From Bacteroidales bacterium UBA1374 (lineage in GTDB: Bacteria; Bacteroidota; Bacteroidia; Bacteroidales; UBA932), in assembly GCA_002305545.1 (NCBI GenBank), contig DBRG01000019.1, positions 62,001-126,000 of the forward strand: a stretch of 64,000 nucleotides of DNA. The letters run 5' to 3'. Positions within the stretch are counted from its first letter, which is position 1; every line of letters begins with the position of its first letter. Below the pieces are notes generated by a model that was given only the letters and a program-made list of their open reading frames with translations, ran no database searches and was not told where the DNA came from. Made by a program: the position numbers and the translations under genes. This document shows, piece after piece, positions 46,237 to 56,111 of the stretch.

Positions 46237-48985
46237 TGTACTTTTCTCTTTGGCATATAGAAATGAAGGGACATTGTACGCAATTATCTACAAAATCTGT
46301 TTGTTTGAACGGAATGTTAAAATTAAACAATTCTTCCAATAGATTGCTTAAAAGAGCAAGAAACTGCTCCTCAATTTCTGCAAGATCCTGCCTGTTATTC
46401 AGGTTGGCCCTATTATAACGGATTTTCCCGGTTGTCTTACGGGAAAAGGGGGAGTTCATGTAATAGAGAAGCGGTAAAGGAAGTCCGTCGGATGTAAAAG
46501 TCTGTCCGTACAGAAATACGTAACAAAGTATCTGGAAGGCATCTCCGTTTTTGGCCGACAATTGGGGATCAAAAAGGTCTTCAACCCGGCTAAAGGAATT
46601 TTTTTCCGATCCTGTTTTGTAATCTACCAGGAACAGATCCCCGTTGCGGGTGTCTATGCGGTCTATTATGCCCGAAATGACTGTTTTCCCATAAAGGCAT
46701 CTGAATTTTTTCTCGACTGCCAGCAGATGTAACGGCGCCTGTTCAGCATCATATCTGATAAACCGCCCGGCATAGAGACCGGCAACTTCAGAAAACAGCA
46801 CCTGTCTTCCAGGTTCTATATGTATTCCTTCTCTTCCTTTTTTTTGCAGGTATTCTTCCGTCACTCCGGAAACAAGATTACGGAAAGACTTACCGGGTTG
46901 AATCATGTGCAGTAATCCTTCTTTATCGACTGTCTTCCCGATATAAGGCCTGTAGAGGTTTTCCAGCACGGTGTGTAAAATATTGCCTATATGCAAGGAA
47001 TCAGACTCTTCTGTAATTTCTGCAGGCTCTTTCAGGGATAACACGTGCTTGTAAAAAAATTTTAGGGGACACCGGATATATGTTCCCAATGCCGTTGGGC
47101 TCAGGGTTTTTTTTCGGGCAGGGTCCATGTACTCCTGTAACAGATCTTTTACGGTCTCTGTTTTTGGGACTGTCACCTGCCTTATTTTCGGCAGTGTATA
47201 ATCATAAACCAGGGGGGTGGTGATTACCGGGGAATCTGGTAGTTCAAAAGATATCTGGTGGACAAAACGACTGACCTCACCCCGGGCAGGGCCATCGGGG
47301 TTGCAATTCCAGACAAGAAATACTTTTTTTGCACGTTGTAGCAACCTGTAGAAATAGTATGCCTGGACTGCTGTATGCTGTTCAGCGGATGGAAGGCCGA
47401 ATGCTTTGCCAACGTTACGGGGTATCAGGGAATTGTCTTTGAACATCTTTGGCAACACGTTTTCCTGGGCAGAGACAATAACTATGTTCTCGAAATCCAG
47501 GCAACGTGTTTCCAGGAATCCCATTATTTGTAGTCCTGAAAGCGGTTCACCGCTGAAAGGGATGGTGGCAAAGGAAAGGTGTTGCCTGATTAACCGGGCA
47601 AACAATGCCATGTCTATCTCAATTGAAGAACGGGATATGGCCAGGTGCAGTTTGTTGAGTAGTCTTCTTGTTTCTCTGGTAACTGGCGACAGCATCACGT
47701 CGTTTTGAGGCAATGTGTCCGACTCGTCTATCATATCCAGGATCCGGAGAAACACAGAGTATAATTCCATGGTGTTTCCCGGTATTTTTTGTATAGATTT
47801 AGCAATACCAAGTGCCTGTATGTAAGGATGCATGCTTACCGGCCTGAAATCCTTTTCGGTACCGGGCCGGTCATAATACCGCAAAAGCAAATCAAAGAGA
47901 CCGAAAAGAGATGTCTGGCGGAGCGGGAAACCCATGGTTACATTCATTTCCCAATTTTTTTCCTCCTGTTGTCCCAGCCCGTAAAGCAGCGGAAGGAGAA
48001 GATTTTCATCTCCCAGGACAATAGCTGTTCTTGTGTCCTTCGGGAGGTTATTATCTTTTATGATCTGGGAAACGATCTTTGCCTGCATGACGTAGGAAGG
48101 GACAGGAACTACCCTTATCTCCCTGTATGCAGACAGTGGGGAATAGTCCTTGCGATACCCTCCCGGGGGGGGAAACTCCTTAAGATTTTCTCGTAGGAAC
48201 AATCCGGATTCCTGAAATGAATCTTCAATATAATACGGATCGTAATCCCAAAAAAAGTCTGCACTATTTTTATCTCTCAAGAACCGGAATAATTTTTTTT
48301 CACAACTATTGAGGGCATTGAAGCCGATAAAAACAAACCTGTAAAACCTGTTTAAAAAAACACGGGCCTTTTCCTCTTCCAGACTTTCAGCCATTTGTCT
48401 GTAAATCATTCCTTCGTAGCAAAGGTCCTTTTCCTTGAGCACTGTGTTGAACTGCTGATACAATTGAGGCAATTTTTCCCATATCGAAATGAAGTGCTGG
48501 TTCAGCGGATGGCCAGGTTGTACCTGGAATGAGGACCAGAAAGACATCAGGAGCTGTTGTTGCTCGGGAGAAAGAAAACTGAAATCCTGCCCGATCCTTT
48601 TCAGATCCCTTACATTGTGGAATAATTCTTCTGCGTTGAGCAGGTATTTGTCGGCCTGGTCAAAATCATGAAGTATGATGTTTCCAAGGGAATAAAATCC
48701 CAGCAGGCTCTCTTCCTTGCCGGTAAGGCTTTTGTAAAGTTTGTAGAGTTCTGCCAGCAGGAACAGGTGTTCTGTCTTTTTTTTGCCTGTTATCTTTTCT
48801 GCCAGCTGGTTGATTCCTATAAGGGATGGCATCCAGATGTCCCGTACAAGATAACGTGACAATTCTTTCTGAAAAAAAAGACCGGCCCTGCGCCCGGGAA
48901 AAACCAGGCAACAGTCCGTTATTTTTTCCCCATATGTTTGATAGAGTGTTTTGGCAACGGAATCCAGAAAAGAAATCCCGTTCAT
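46229..48985 (-). CDS. PD-(D/E)XK nuclease with inactivated helicase, AddB-like
   Basis: A 918-residue AddB-type protein, the nuclease partner of a RecB/AddA helicase in double-strand break processing. The N-terminal PGRRAGLFFQKELSRYL segment replaces a normal Walker A. The C-terminal nuclease has GNILHTVLENLY, GIIDRIDTRNGDLFLVDYKTG with the catalytic D...DYK, and iron-sulphur cysteines in TYIRCPLKFF and CVQCPFISICQ. No addA lies in the window. It overlaps neighbours on both sides (4 and 8 nt). Confidence 0.9.
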   Translation of the reverse strand: MNGISFLDSVAKTLYQTYGEKITDCCLVFPGRRAGLFFQKELSRYLVRDIWMPSLIGINQLAEKITGKKKTEHLFLLAELYKLYKSLTGKEESLLGFYSLGNIILHDFDQADKYLLNAEELFHNVRDLKRIGQDFSFLSPEQQQLLMSFWSSFQVQPGHPLNQHFISIWEKLPQLYQQFNTVLKEKDLCYEGMIYRQMAESLEEEKARVFLNRFYRFVFIGFNALNSCEKKLFRFLRDKNSADFFWDYDPYYIEDSFQESGLFLRENLKEFPPPGGYRKDYSPLSAYREIRVVPVPSYVMQAKIVSQIIKDNNLPKDTRTAIVLGDENLLLPLLYGLGQQEEKNWEMNVTMGFPLRQTSLFGLFDLLLRYYDRPGTEKDFRPVSMHPYIQALGIAKSIQKIPGNTMELYSVFLRILDMIDESDTLPQNDVMLSPVTRETRRLLNKLHLAISRSSIEIDMALFARLIRQHLSFATIPFSGEPLSGLQIMGFLETRCLDFENIVIVSAQENVLPKMFKDNSLIPRNVGKAFGLPSAEQHTAVQAYYFYRLLQRAKKVFLVWNCNPDGPARGEVSRFVHQISFELPDSPVITTPLVYDYTLPKIRQVTVPKTETVKDLLQEYMDPARKKTLSPTALGTYIRCPLKFFYKHVLSLKEPAEITEESDSLHIGNILHTVLENLYRPYIGKTVDKEGLLHMIQPGKSFRNLVSGVTEEYLQKKGREGIHIEPGRQVLFSEVAGLYAGRFIRYDAEQAPLHLLAVEKKFRCLYGKTVISGIIDRIDTRNGDLFLVDYKTGSEKNSFSRVEDLFDPQLSAKNGDAFQILCYVFLYGQTFTSDGLPLPLLYYMNSPFSRKTTGKIRYNRANLNNRQDLAEIEEQFLALLSNLLEELFNFNIPFKQTDFVDNCVQCPFISICQREKYND

Positions 48986-49917
48986 CTTTTAAGCCTGAAA
49001 TACTCCGCTGTACCGCTATGTCCTGGGAATGTCCCTGTATCACCAATATAGTAACCAAGCAAAGATTGCATGTTGTTATAATAGAATACAAGGAGATAGG
49101 ATGCTTCGGGATCCTGAGTTACGGGTATGTACCGAGATTCTACTGTGTTTCCGTGACTATCACATATATAGGCGTATTGTCCCATTAAAGACCAGGAGTC
49201 GTTGTCCTCATCCCATTTTTCTTCATCTTCAGCCACAATCTTGCCTTTCTTGTCATAAGTTCGTGTGTAGCGGAATTCAGGTTTCCAAGCATTGTTTGCA
49301 TGGTCCCACCTGTCTACCTGGTCTCCTGTCATTACTCCGTCATTATCATAAAGGTATGAATCCCTGATGAAATTTTCCCACTCGGTAACAGGGGTAACTA
49401 TATGCGCCTTGATGAAAAATTTTCCGCGCAAATTGATATCCCGCTCAAATTCCCCGTTATTCCATTTTTCACGTACGACATATAGTAAACGTCCGCTTGC
49501 ATCATAGATATAGTGGTCTCTTAAAGAGTCTTCCCAAAGGATGGTATCTGAGCGATAGATCTGATGGGTTTCTGTTTCCAGGCGAGAAGTTTCCGGTGAG
49601 TAACCGCAAATGACCCTTGACGCCGGAACCCACTTCCCGGATACGTTATCTCTTTTTTCCTTCAGGGCTCCCGTACGCATGCCATAAATGTCATATGAAT
49701 AGGAGATCCTGTAGTCCCTTAACCATGTTTTGGTTTCATAGTTCCAGGTGTCCCCGGTTTCTGTGAATTTGTTACCCCGTTCATCGTATGTAAACTGATA
49801 CCTGCCCACAGCCTGACCGGTCTGATCGCTTGTAATGATGGTACGGGGTTCCCACCATGAATTTTGCATACAACCGGTAAGGATTAATGCTGATAAGATA
49901 AAATGAATCTTTCTCAT
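48982..49917 (-). CDS. Lipoprotein with YD-repeat-like strands
   Basis: A 311-residue predicted lipoprotein (signal ending LILTGC at Cys16). The body repeats an aromatic pattern of the type YtYDxxGnxxxexxxxWdxxxxxW about six times (YDERGNKFTETGDTW, YDASGRLLYVV, YDNDGVMTGDQVDRW, YDKKGKIVAEDEEKW), as in short YD/RHS-type or DUF3836-like proteins. No toxin domain is seen. It begins 33 nt after the tmRNA 3' end on the same strand, and its stop overlaps the AddB-like start by 4 nt. The function is unknown. Confidence 0.7.
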   Translation of the reverse strand: MRKIHFILSALILTGCMQNSWWEPRTIITSDQTGQAVGRYQFTYDERGNKFTETGDTWNYETKTWLRDYRISYSYDIYGMRTGALKEKRDNVSGKWVPASRVICGYSPETSRLETETHQIYRSDTILWEDSLRDHYIYDASGRLLYVVREKWNNGEFERDINLRGKFFIKAHIVTPVTEWENFIRDSYLYDNDGVMTGDQVDRWDHANNAWKPEFRYTRTYDKKGKIVAEDEEKWDEDNDSWSLMGQYAYICDSHGNTVESRYIPVTQDPEASYLLVFYYNNMQSLLGYYIGDTGTFPGHSGTAEYFRLKR

Positions 49918-49950
49918 AGTTTCTTGTTTAATAAATCCATTCCGTTGTTG

Positions 49951-50348
49951 TGGAGATGGGCGGATTCGAACCGCCGTCCAAACAGCGCATCCAAAAGCTT
50001 TCTACACGTTTAGCCTGCATTTGTTTGTCGGGAGGATACTGCCTGCAAGCGGGCCATATACCCCGTATCTCCTGAAATCTTATTGTAAAGCCGGAGATAC
50101 TTTACAACCAGCCCTTCGTAGACGATACCCCATATGCAAAAATCCGGAGGGCGGAAATTTCTGCGGGATACTCGTCACCCCGGGCCTGGCCCGGAGTGAT
50201 TAAGCGATCAGTCCTTAGGACGATCAGGCAGCGAGTGCGTAATTGTTGTTGCCAGTTATGGCTTGAGTCCTGATATTAGGGAGCCGGGACACGAAGCTCC
50301 ACGTGCTTACTTTCCAATGTCGTCTGCTGTCAAAGCCAGAACATCCCC
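49951..50348 (-). ncRNA. ssrA: Transfer-messenger RNA (tmRNA)
   Basis: A 398-nt RNA that rescues stalled ribosomes. The tRNA-like ends pair as GGGGATG/CATCTCC; the T arm GGCGGTTCGAATCCGCC is at the 3' end and CCA is not encoded. The tag frame at 50253-50224 reads GNNNYALAA and ends in TGA. The -7 box lies 10 nt before the 5' end. No terminator is seen before the gene starting at 49917. Confidence 0.96.
50224..50253 (-). other. tmRNA proteolysis-tag reading frame (GNNNYALAA)
   Basis: Nine codons plus TGA inside tmRNA. The C-terminal ALAA is the usual degradation signal; the resume codon is GGC. Confidence 0.9.
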
Positions 50349-50358
50349 ATTGTTATTG

Positions 50359-50366
50359 CAAAGATA
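50359..50366 (-). promoter_or_regulatory. -7 promoter box of ssrA (TATCTTTG)
   Basis: A perfect TAnnTTTG match, 10 nt upstream of the mature tmRNA 5' end, in the 27-nt gap after lysE. Confidence 0.7.
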
Positions 50367-50375
50367 TATAAAAAA

Positions 50376-51029
50376 TCAATGTATCAGGGTCCGGAGCAAA
50401 CCGGAGAGACCTTTTGTCGCTGCCACCATACCAAGAACCATTATGGCAAGACCGGCTACACGGTTAATGTTCCATAATTGCCTGAGTCTGATTTTCTTCC
50501 TGAAAAGGCTGATGATTGTACTTAGTAAGAACCACCATGATGAAGAACCAAGAAACACCCCCATTAGAATAGTAGAAATGATATAGGAACCGGAATTCCT
50601 GTCCACACTGGTTCCAAGAAAAGCAAACACCCCGATAATCAGGAACAGACATCCCGGATTTGTAAAAGACATCAGAAACCCGGTAAAATAATCTTCCCAG
50701 AATTTTTTAGATTCCCGGTTCTGTCTCAATTGCTTTACCGGGTTGGTGGAATAAATGGCAATCCCTATGATCATCAACCCCAATCCACTAATTAAAAAAA
50801 GCGGGTTTTTATTATTTTCTATAAGATTTTTTATAAAAGAAAGACTCAGGATGGCCAGGGAAGCGTAGATAACATCCGAAGTTGCAGCTCCCATGCCCAC
50901 AACCAGTCCGGAACGCTGTCCTTTGCTCAGAGTTCTTTGAATACACAATAAACCTGACGGGCCAAGCGGCATTGAAACCGAAAAACCGGCAATCATTCCT
51001 AACAGCAGATTCAGTGGAAAATCATTCAT
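50376..51029 (-). CDS. LysE-family exporter
   Basis: A 217-residue inner-membrane protein with about six spans. GMIAGFSVSMPLGPSGLLCI near residue 15 is the LysE/RhtB N-terminal signature, and GFLMSFTNPGCLFLI near 115 is the second conserved repeat. Members export amino acids; the substrate here is unknown. The ATG at 51029 was chosen over a TTG at 51047 that lies in the promoter; the -7 box is 6 nt upstream. Divergent from lnt. Confidence 0.88.
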   Translation of the reverse strand: MNDFPLNLLLGMIAGFSVSMPLGPSGLLCIQRTLSKGQRSGLVVGMGAATSDVIYASLAILSLSFIKNLIENNKNPLFLISGLGLMIIGIAIYSTNPVKQLRQNRESKKFWEDYFTGFLMSFTNPGCLFLIIGVFAFLGTSVDRNSGSYIISTILMGVFLGSSSWWFLLSTIISLFRKKIRLRQLWNINRVAGLAIMVLGMVAATKGLSGLLRTLIH

Positions 51030-51035
51030 GGCGCG

Positions 51036-51043
51036 CAAAGTTA
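51036..51043 (-). promoter_or_regulatory. -7 promoter box of the LysE-family gene (TAACTTTG)
   Basis: A perfect TAnnTTTG match, 6 nt before the ATG at 51029. A second match (TATTTTTG) overlaps just upstream. Confidence 0.6.
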
Positions 51044-51072
51044 TCAAAAATAAAAAAATAAATTATAATTTG

Positions 51073-51080
51073 TAGATTTG
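51073..51080 (+). promoter_or_regulatory. -7 promoter box of lnt (TAGATTTG)
   Basis: A TAnnTTTG match only 4 nt before the lnt ATG, in the divergent region shared with the LysE-family gene. Confidence 0.6.
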
Positions 51081-51084
51081 TCTT

Positions 51085-52674
51085 ATGAATACAGCACGTA
51101 AGAACCTAACATTGTCCGTCTTATCGGGCATTCTTCTGAGTATCCCATTCCTGCTTCCACAAACCGGCCTTGTCATGTTATTCGCTTTTGTCCCTCTATT
51201 ATGGATGGAACATGCCTTTACCTTATCCGGTAAAAGAGGATGCTGGAAATACTACGCTTTGACTTTTATAGTCTGGAATGCACTGACTGTTTTCTGGATA
51301 TCCTACAGTACGCTTGTTGGCGGTATCCTTGCCATTCTGGCCAATGCCTTCCAGATGTTTGCAATTTTTGCTGTTTTCAGGAGGGTCAAAAGATGGTTTT
51401 TACGAAAAGGAAAGCCGGATTTTTTCGCTTATATATTCCTGGCTGCTTTATGGATTGCATGGGAATTTTTTTATTTTGATGCCGAGATATCTTTCCCCTG
51501 GCTGGTCCTTGGCAACGGCTTTGCCACCAACGTCAGTCTGGTGCAATGGTATGAAGCGACCGGGATTTTGGGTGGGAGCCTGTGGATCTGGGTGCTTAAC
51601 CTCTTGTTTTATTATGGATTCAAGGGCAAACTTCGGGGCTGGAGATCATTGGCAACAATAATTACCTTGGCCGTTCCCATAATTTTTTCTCTCGTTAGAT
51701 TCTACACCTATAAAGAACCAGAACAGCCCGTGGAGGTGGTAGTAGTACAACCCAACATTGATCCCTGGCATGAAAAATTTTCCTCCATGCCCCAAGGCGA
51801 GCAGGATAAACGGATTTTAGGTCTTGCCCGAAGCCGGATAACGCCAGGTACGCAATTGGTTGTAGCCCCGGAAACCAGTATAAGGGAGGTAATTTTAGGG
51901 AATTATTTTTCTGCACCATCTATGGTTCTGTATAAAGAACTGGTAAACGAGAATCCAAATTCCGCATTTATCTTTGGTGCCACCATGGTGGGTTTTCATC
52001 CGAAGTCAGAACGAAGGCCAACAGTAGCATCCAGGCCCTACTCCGGCGGCTGGTACGAAGTATTTAACTCGGCCATCATGCTTGATACAACAGATCGTGT
52101 ACAAATATATCACAAATCGAGGCTTGTCACCGGATCAGAGAAGATGCCGTATACAGACCTGTTTCCAATAATTGAGAAATTGGCTCCGAACCTTGGAGGA
52201 ACTTCCGGCACGCTGGGTACTCAAAGTGAACGCACCGTATTTTCGCCTGCAAACCAGGACTTTAATGTAGGTGTAGCCATCTGTTATGAGTCTGTATACG
52301 GGGAATTCATGACAGGCTACGTGAGGAAAGGCGCTAACCTTATGGCCGTCATTACAAACGACGGGTGGTGGAGGAATACACCGGGTTACCGGCAGCACGT
52401 GAGCTATGCTTCTCTCAGGGCAATAGAAACAAGACGCAGTGTGGTGCACTGTGCCAATACGGGAATATCGGCTTTGATCAATCAGAAAGGGGAACGCACC
52501 ATACAGACAAAATGGTGGGTTCAAACGGCTATCAATGGCACAGTAAATCTGAATGAAAAATTGACTCCGTATGTAAAATATGGTGATTATACGGGCTGGA
52601 TCGCCGTCTTTATTATGATCCTGACAGGCCTTTATTCGCTTATCTGTGCATTTCCGGGACGCAGGAGGGGCTGA
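51085..52674 (+). CDS. lnt: Apolipoprotein N-acyltransferase
   Basis: A 529-residue inner-membrane enzyme that adds the third acyl chain to lipoproteins. About seven N-terminal spans precede a nitrilase-type domain whose Glu-Lys-Cys triad is visible in VVAPETSI (about 260), YHKSRLVTGSEKMPY (about 335) and GVAICYESVYGEF (about 395). A closing span lies at 505-525. Its 3' end overlaps the convergent ubiD by 43 nt. Confidence 0.96.
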   Translation: MNTARKNLTLSVLSGILLSIPFLLPQTGLVMLFAFVPLLWMEHAFTLSGKRGCWKYYALTFIVWNALTVFWISYSTLVGGILAILANAFQMFAIFAVFRRVKRWFLRKGKPDFFAYIFLAALWIAWEFFYFDAEISFPWLVLGNGFATNVSLVQWYEATGILGGSLWIWVLNLLFYYGFKGKLRGWRSLATIITLAVPIIFSLVRFYTYKEPEQPVEVVVVQPNIDPWHEKFSSMPQGEQDKRILGLARSRITPGTQLVVAPETSIREVILGNYFSAPSMVLYKELVNENPNSAFIFGATMVGFHPKSERRPTVASRPYSGGWYEVFNSAIMLDTTDRVQIYHKSRLVTGSEKMPYTDLFPIIEKLAPNLGGTSGTLGTQSERTVFSPANQDFNVGVAICYESVYGEFMTGYVRKGANLMAVITNDGWWRNTPGYRQHVSYASLRAIETRRSVVHCANTGISALINQKGERTIQTKWWVQTAINGTVNLNEKLTPYVKYGDYTGWIAVFIMILTGLYSLICAFPGRRRG

Positions 52675-54383
52675 ATGGCAAGAGAAGGGGAGCGTACCGG
52701 GCCTCCGATTTTCAACCGTTCCCAGTAGCTATCCACTTTCCTAATTGTCTCTGTGGAAGAGCAGCACACATTGGGCCAGGGCCTTGTAACACCCCGGTCA
52801 CCCTTTTTCTTGATGCAGGCATCTACGTATAGAATCCCGTTTTCTATCCTGACGTCCCGTATGGGATCGGCTTGGTTGATAGCGACCCAATAGCACATTT
52901 GACGGTTTTTCAGATTTATCTCCTCATCTACTGCAATCAGGATACGGGCTTGAGGATGGCTTAGCAAAGGATCGGCCTCTGATTTATGGTAAAACTGGCA
53001 GGGATTATCGCTTCTCACAGAGGTTTTTGACAAAGGGACGGATTTATCGGTTGCATCTATGCACATTTTCCCCCCGAACCCTCTTTGAGGAGAAGCATGG
53101 TCGGTAAAACTCAGCGGACCCCTGCTGAAGAAAGTGTCCCGGGAAGGATTATAATGCTTCCTTAAGCAATCGTTTATCTGGTGCTGGTCAAAAATATTGA
53201 CATGCTCATCTACAACAATAAGCAATTTGTTATAAGGTGTAAGGTTCGATCCCCAGATGGCATGGGCAACCTTATGAACTTGCCCGGGATAGAATTTTCT
53301 CAATGCAATAATGGCAGCCGAACCCTGGTTGGAAAAAAACGGGAAACACAATTTCCGCACTTCAGTGGCTAAGGACTGTTCAATTTTTGCTTCCATAAAA
53401 ACAGAGAGTGCTTTTGTGAAAAAATACATAGAACGGTTCAATCCCAGAGAAGGTATGCTCAAAGGAAGAAGTGGCCTTTTCCTGTGGGTGATACAGGTAA
53501 CATGCATCAGGGGCTCTTTGCCTCCAATAGAATAAAAGCCGGTATGTTCACCGCAGGAAGCAACAGGAACAGTTTGTGCATTCTTATCTATATATCCTTC
53601 AATAACGAGGTCGCTTTCTTCAGGAACTTCAAGCGGCTGGCTTATGCAGGGTGCCTTGATAATGGCTTTTTTACGTAAATAGCCTGTCAGAAGCAACGGG
53701 TCAATATCTGAAGACTGAGGAATAATGCCTGTAAGCGTGTATAGTGGGTCTCCCCCGAGAAACAATGCCAATGGTATTCTGCCTTTAGGGGAATCGTGGA
53801 TAAATCCGGCAGTATGGGACCCGGGTTCCAGCCTTATCTGGATGGTTGTTTTGGAGTGCCACTGGATCCGGGCTGATTCAATAATATAAGAATTCTGGTA
53901 TGGATTCTTAATTATAAAAGGCACGTCGTACAGGCTGTGTGCCTCGTCAAAAGGACGATTCCGCAGAAAAGGGATCCTGTTCAGATCAGGGGGAAACAGA
54001 GCGATCTCCTGGCAAGATCCCGCAGTTGTTGTTCTTGGAATATAATGGGCCAATTCAGAAACAGGAGATTTTCTCATGAACCTGCCACCGGCAGGGTAGT
54101 GAGATATGGCTTCATAAAACGCAGAAATCCTGGTAGTGACATCATCAATAGTATCCAGACCAAAGGCCAATGCAATTCTTTTATGAGAATTGAAGATGTT
54201 GGTGACAACAGGGAAACTGGTTCCATTGTTTTCAAACAGCAGGGCTTTGCCTCCATGGGGCAGGCTGGCCTGCCTGTCGGTAATTTCGGCAATTTCCTGG
54301 TTAGGATCTACAAAATGGTTTATGGTAATCAACTCATCGTTCTGTCGGAGGAATTTCAGGTATTCATCCAGGTAATGAATCAT
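52632..54383 (-). CDS. UbiD-family prenylated-FMN decarboxylase
   Basis: A 583-residue decarboxylase of the UbiD fold. LVIEGYIDKNAQ and CGEHTGFYSIGGKEPLMHVT near residues 265-300 match the UbiD EGYI and GDHTGYY segments with their catalytic acids, and the ARIQWHSKTTIQIRL region holds cofactor-binding residues. UbiD needs prenylated FMN from UbiX, which is not in the window. The substrate (a quinone precursor or another aromatic acid) is not given by context. It begins 5 nt after the thioredoxin-domain gene. Confidence 0.9.
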   Translation of the reverse strand: MIHYLDEYLKFLRQNDELITINHFVDPNQEIAEITDRQASLPHGGKALLFENNGTSFPVVTNIFNSHKRIALAFGLDTIDDVTTRISAFYEAISHYPAGGRFMRKSPVSELAHYIPRTTTAGSCQEIALFPPDLNRIPFLRNRPFDEAHSLYDVPFIIKNPYQNSYIIESARIQWHSKTTIQIRLEPGSHTAGFIHDSPKGRIPLALFLGGDPLYTLTGIIPQSSDIDPLLLTGYLRKKAIIKAPCISQPLEVPEESDLVIEGYIDKNAQTVPVASCGEHTGFYSIGGKEPLMHVTCITHRKRPLLPLSIPSLGLNRSMYFFTKALSVFMEAKIEQSLATEVRKLCFPFFSNQGSAAIIALRKFYPGQVHKVAHAIWGSNLTPYNKLLIVVDEHVNIFDQHQINDCLRKHYNPSRDTFFSRGPLSFTDHASPQRGFGGKMCIDATDKSVPLSKTSVRSDNPCQFYHKSEADPLLSHPQARILIAVDEEINLKNRQMCYWVAINQADPIRDVRIENGILYVDACIKKKGDRGVTRPWPNVCCSSTETIRKVDSYWERLKIGGPVRSPSLAIQPLLRPGNAQISE

Positions 54384-54388
54384 ACTAA

Positions 54389-56104
54389 TTATTGATTTAG
54401 TTGATTGATAATCACGCTAAGAGCACCGGTAGAAAGGTTGTCTGCCACAATGCCTTTTTCTTCATCAAGCAGCAATATGATGGGCGGATCAACCACGTTG
54501 TAATGCTTATGAATACGGTCATCAGAGGAAGGGTTCCAGGCATTTATCCAATCTGTATAGCCTCCTTCTATCAGCCATTTTTTCCAGGACAGATAATCGT
54601 TGCCTGTATAAACGGAAAAAAAGACGATGCCCTTGTCCTTTGCGCTCAGGAACAACTCATATAAACGGGCAGTCACCAGGCCGCATACAGAACACGCCGG
54701 ATCATAAAAATACAGAATTGTGTAGGGAGCCCTTACCCCATACAAGGTACAAGGGGTCCCGTTATCTGTTTCCAGCAGAAGATCGTGTGCTTTGGGAAGG
54801 ACAACCTCCTTTGTGCCTCTGTGATTCCGGATCAGTTCATCCAGGGTTTCAGTGTTCAGGTCCCTTCCAATTATTGTCTTGTTCTTGTCCAGAAGGTAGA
54901 TCCTGGGGGTGCTCCTTACATTGAATTTTTCGTGAAATCCGGAACTGAAATCCGGATCCCAAACAGTGGTCCAGTTTGAAGGAAAATAAGCTGCATACCT
55001 GGTCAGGATATCTTTGTTGTCTTGTGTATAAACCGCAAAGTACTTCACGTACGGATCGTTATTTTCTTTGGCAAAACGGGTGAGCTTAAGTAGTTCACTG
55101 CTACAGGCAGGGCAATTGTCTTCAAAAAAGAACACAACGGTATACTGCGCCTCTGTCTTGTGTAGTGACTGCATCCTGCCATGCACATCGGGCAGGTTGA
55201 GCTCCTGAGCCTTCATGCCCAACAGGCATTGTTTGTTAAAGCGGACAAAAGCTTCCATCTCGCCCGTCAGATCAGGGTCCGGACACAGGGTAGGATCTGC
55301 CAGCAGCCATGTTTCCGCCATATGAACCGCAGCACTTTCCATCCCCATAATCTCACTGGTAAAAAACAAGGTGAACAGGTATCGGGCAACATAGCCTTTT
55401 ACCTTTGGATGTATGTCTCCTTTCAGGATCCGGTCTGCATGAAAGATCAGGGAATCGGGCAGGGGAGGCAGTATCCCGGTAAAGTATTCTTTGAGTCTTA
55501 AAGGCAGTATGGAAGTGTTCAGAATCCGGGGATCTGTAAAATCAATATTATCCAGGTAGCGAATTGCTGTTTCCGCTTGTGCGGCTTCAGGAGTGAACAC
55601 ATTTTTAGCGATGATCCCGAGCATATACCCTTCATACTCCCGGGCAAGAAAATCCGTATATTCCCTTATGGTCGATTCAAGACGCTCCACGTCTGCCAGT
55701 GCCTTTTCCGGATCGCTTGCCTGTTCCAGGATTTCATTGGCACGGGCATAATGCTCCTGCAGGAAACGGTTAAACCGCAGATAGGCGTTGTTTTCTTCTG
55801 AACCTTCTGCCTGCACTTCCAATGTACGTCCTTCTTCCAGGCGTGCAGAAAAGGACAGCTTCACCTCCCCGGGACCGGATATCAGAAAATTGAACAATCT
55901 CTTGTTGTTCTGGACAAAGACATACTGTCCGGCCTCAAGTGGGGTATCTCCTTCAAACCTTACACAACCCTGGTTGTCCGGACTTAGCGTATCCACCGGG
56001 ATCACGTATTCTCCCTGCTGTACCGCCAGAATCACCGGTACATTGCTTCCCCCGTTCATACATAGGGAAATGCTGTAGGAAAAGAGAATTAAAAGAGACC
56101 ACAT
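54389..56104 (-). CDS. Secreted protein with DUF5106-like region and two thioredoxin-like domains
   Basis: A 571-residue envelope protein. A short signal (about 1-16) is followed by a DUF4369/DUF5106-like N-terminal half, then two thioredoxin-fold domains. The first has CPAC in VVFFFEDNCPAC near residue 335 and the cis-Pro region VRSTPRIYLLD; the second has CSVC in LYFYDPACSVC near 475 and VVDPPIILLLD. Each CxxC could take part in periplasmic disulphide exchange. It sits 7 nt after coaD and 5 nt before ubiD. Confidence 0.82.
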   Translation of the reverse strand: MWSLLILFSYSISLCMNGGSNVPVILAVQQGEYVIPVDTLSPDNQGCVRFEGDTPLEAGQYVFVQNNKRLFNFLISGPGEVKLSFSARLEEGRTLEVQAEGSEENNAYLRFNRFLQEHYARANEILEQASDPEKALADVERLESTIREYTDFLAREYEGYMLGIIAKNVFTPEAAQAETAIRYLDNIDFTDPRILNTSILPLRLKEYFTGILPPLPDSLIFHADRILKGDIHPKVKGYVARYLFTLFFTSEIMGMESAAVHMAETWLLADPTLCPDPDLTGEMEAFVRFNKQCLLGMKAQELNLPDVHGRMQSLHKTEAQYTVVFFFEDNCPACSSELLKLTRFAKENNDPYVKYFAVYTQDNKDILTRYAAYFPSNWTTVWDPDFSSGFHEKFNVRSTPRIYLLDKNKTIIGRDLNTETLDELIRNHRGTKEVVLPKAHDLLLETDNGTPCTLYGVRAPYTILYFYDPACSVCGLVTARLYELFLSAKDKGIVFFSVYTGNDYLSWKKWLIEGGYTDWINAWNPSSDDRIHKHYNVVDPPIILLLDEEKGIVADNLSTGALSVIINQLNQ

Positions 56105-56111
56105 ACGGGTC

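Noticed and set aside
48982..49917. RHS/YD toxin
   Set aside because: Only short YD-like strands and a lipobox are present; there is no RHS core or C-terminal toxin domain.
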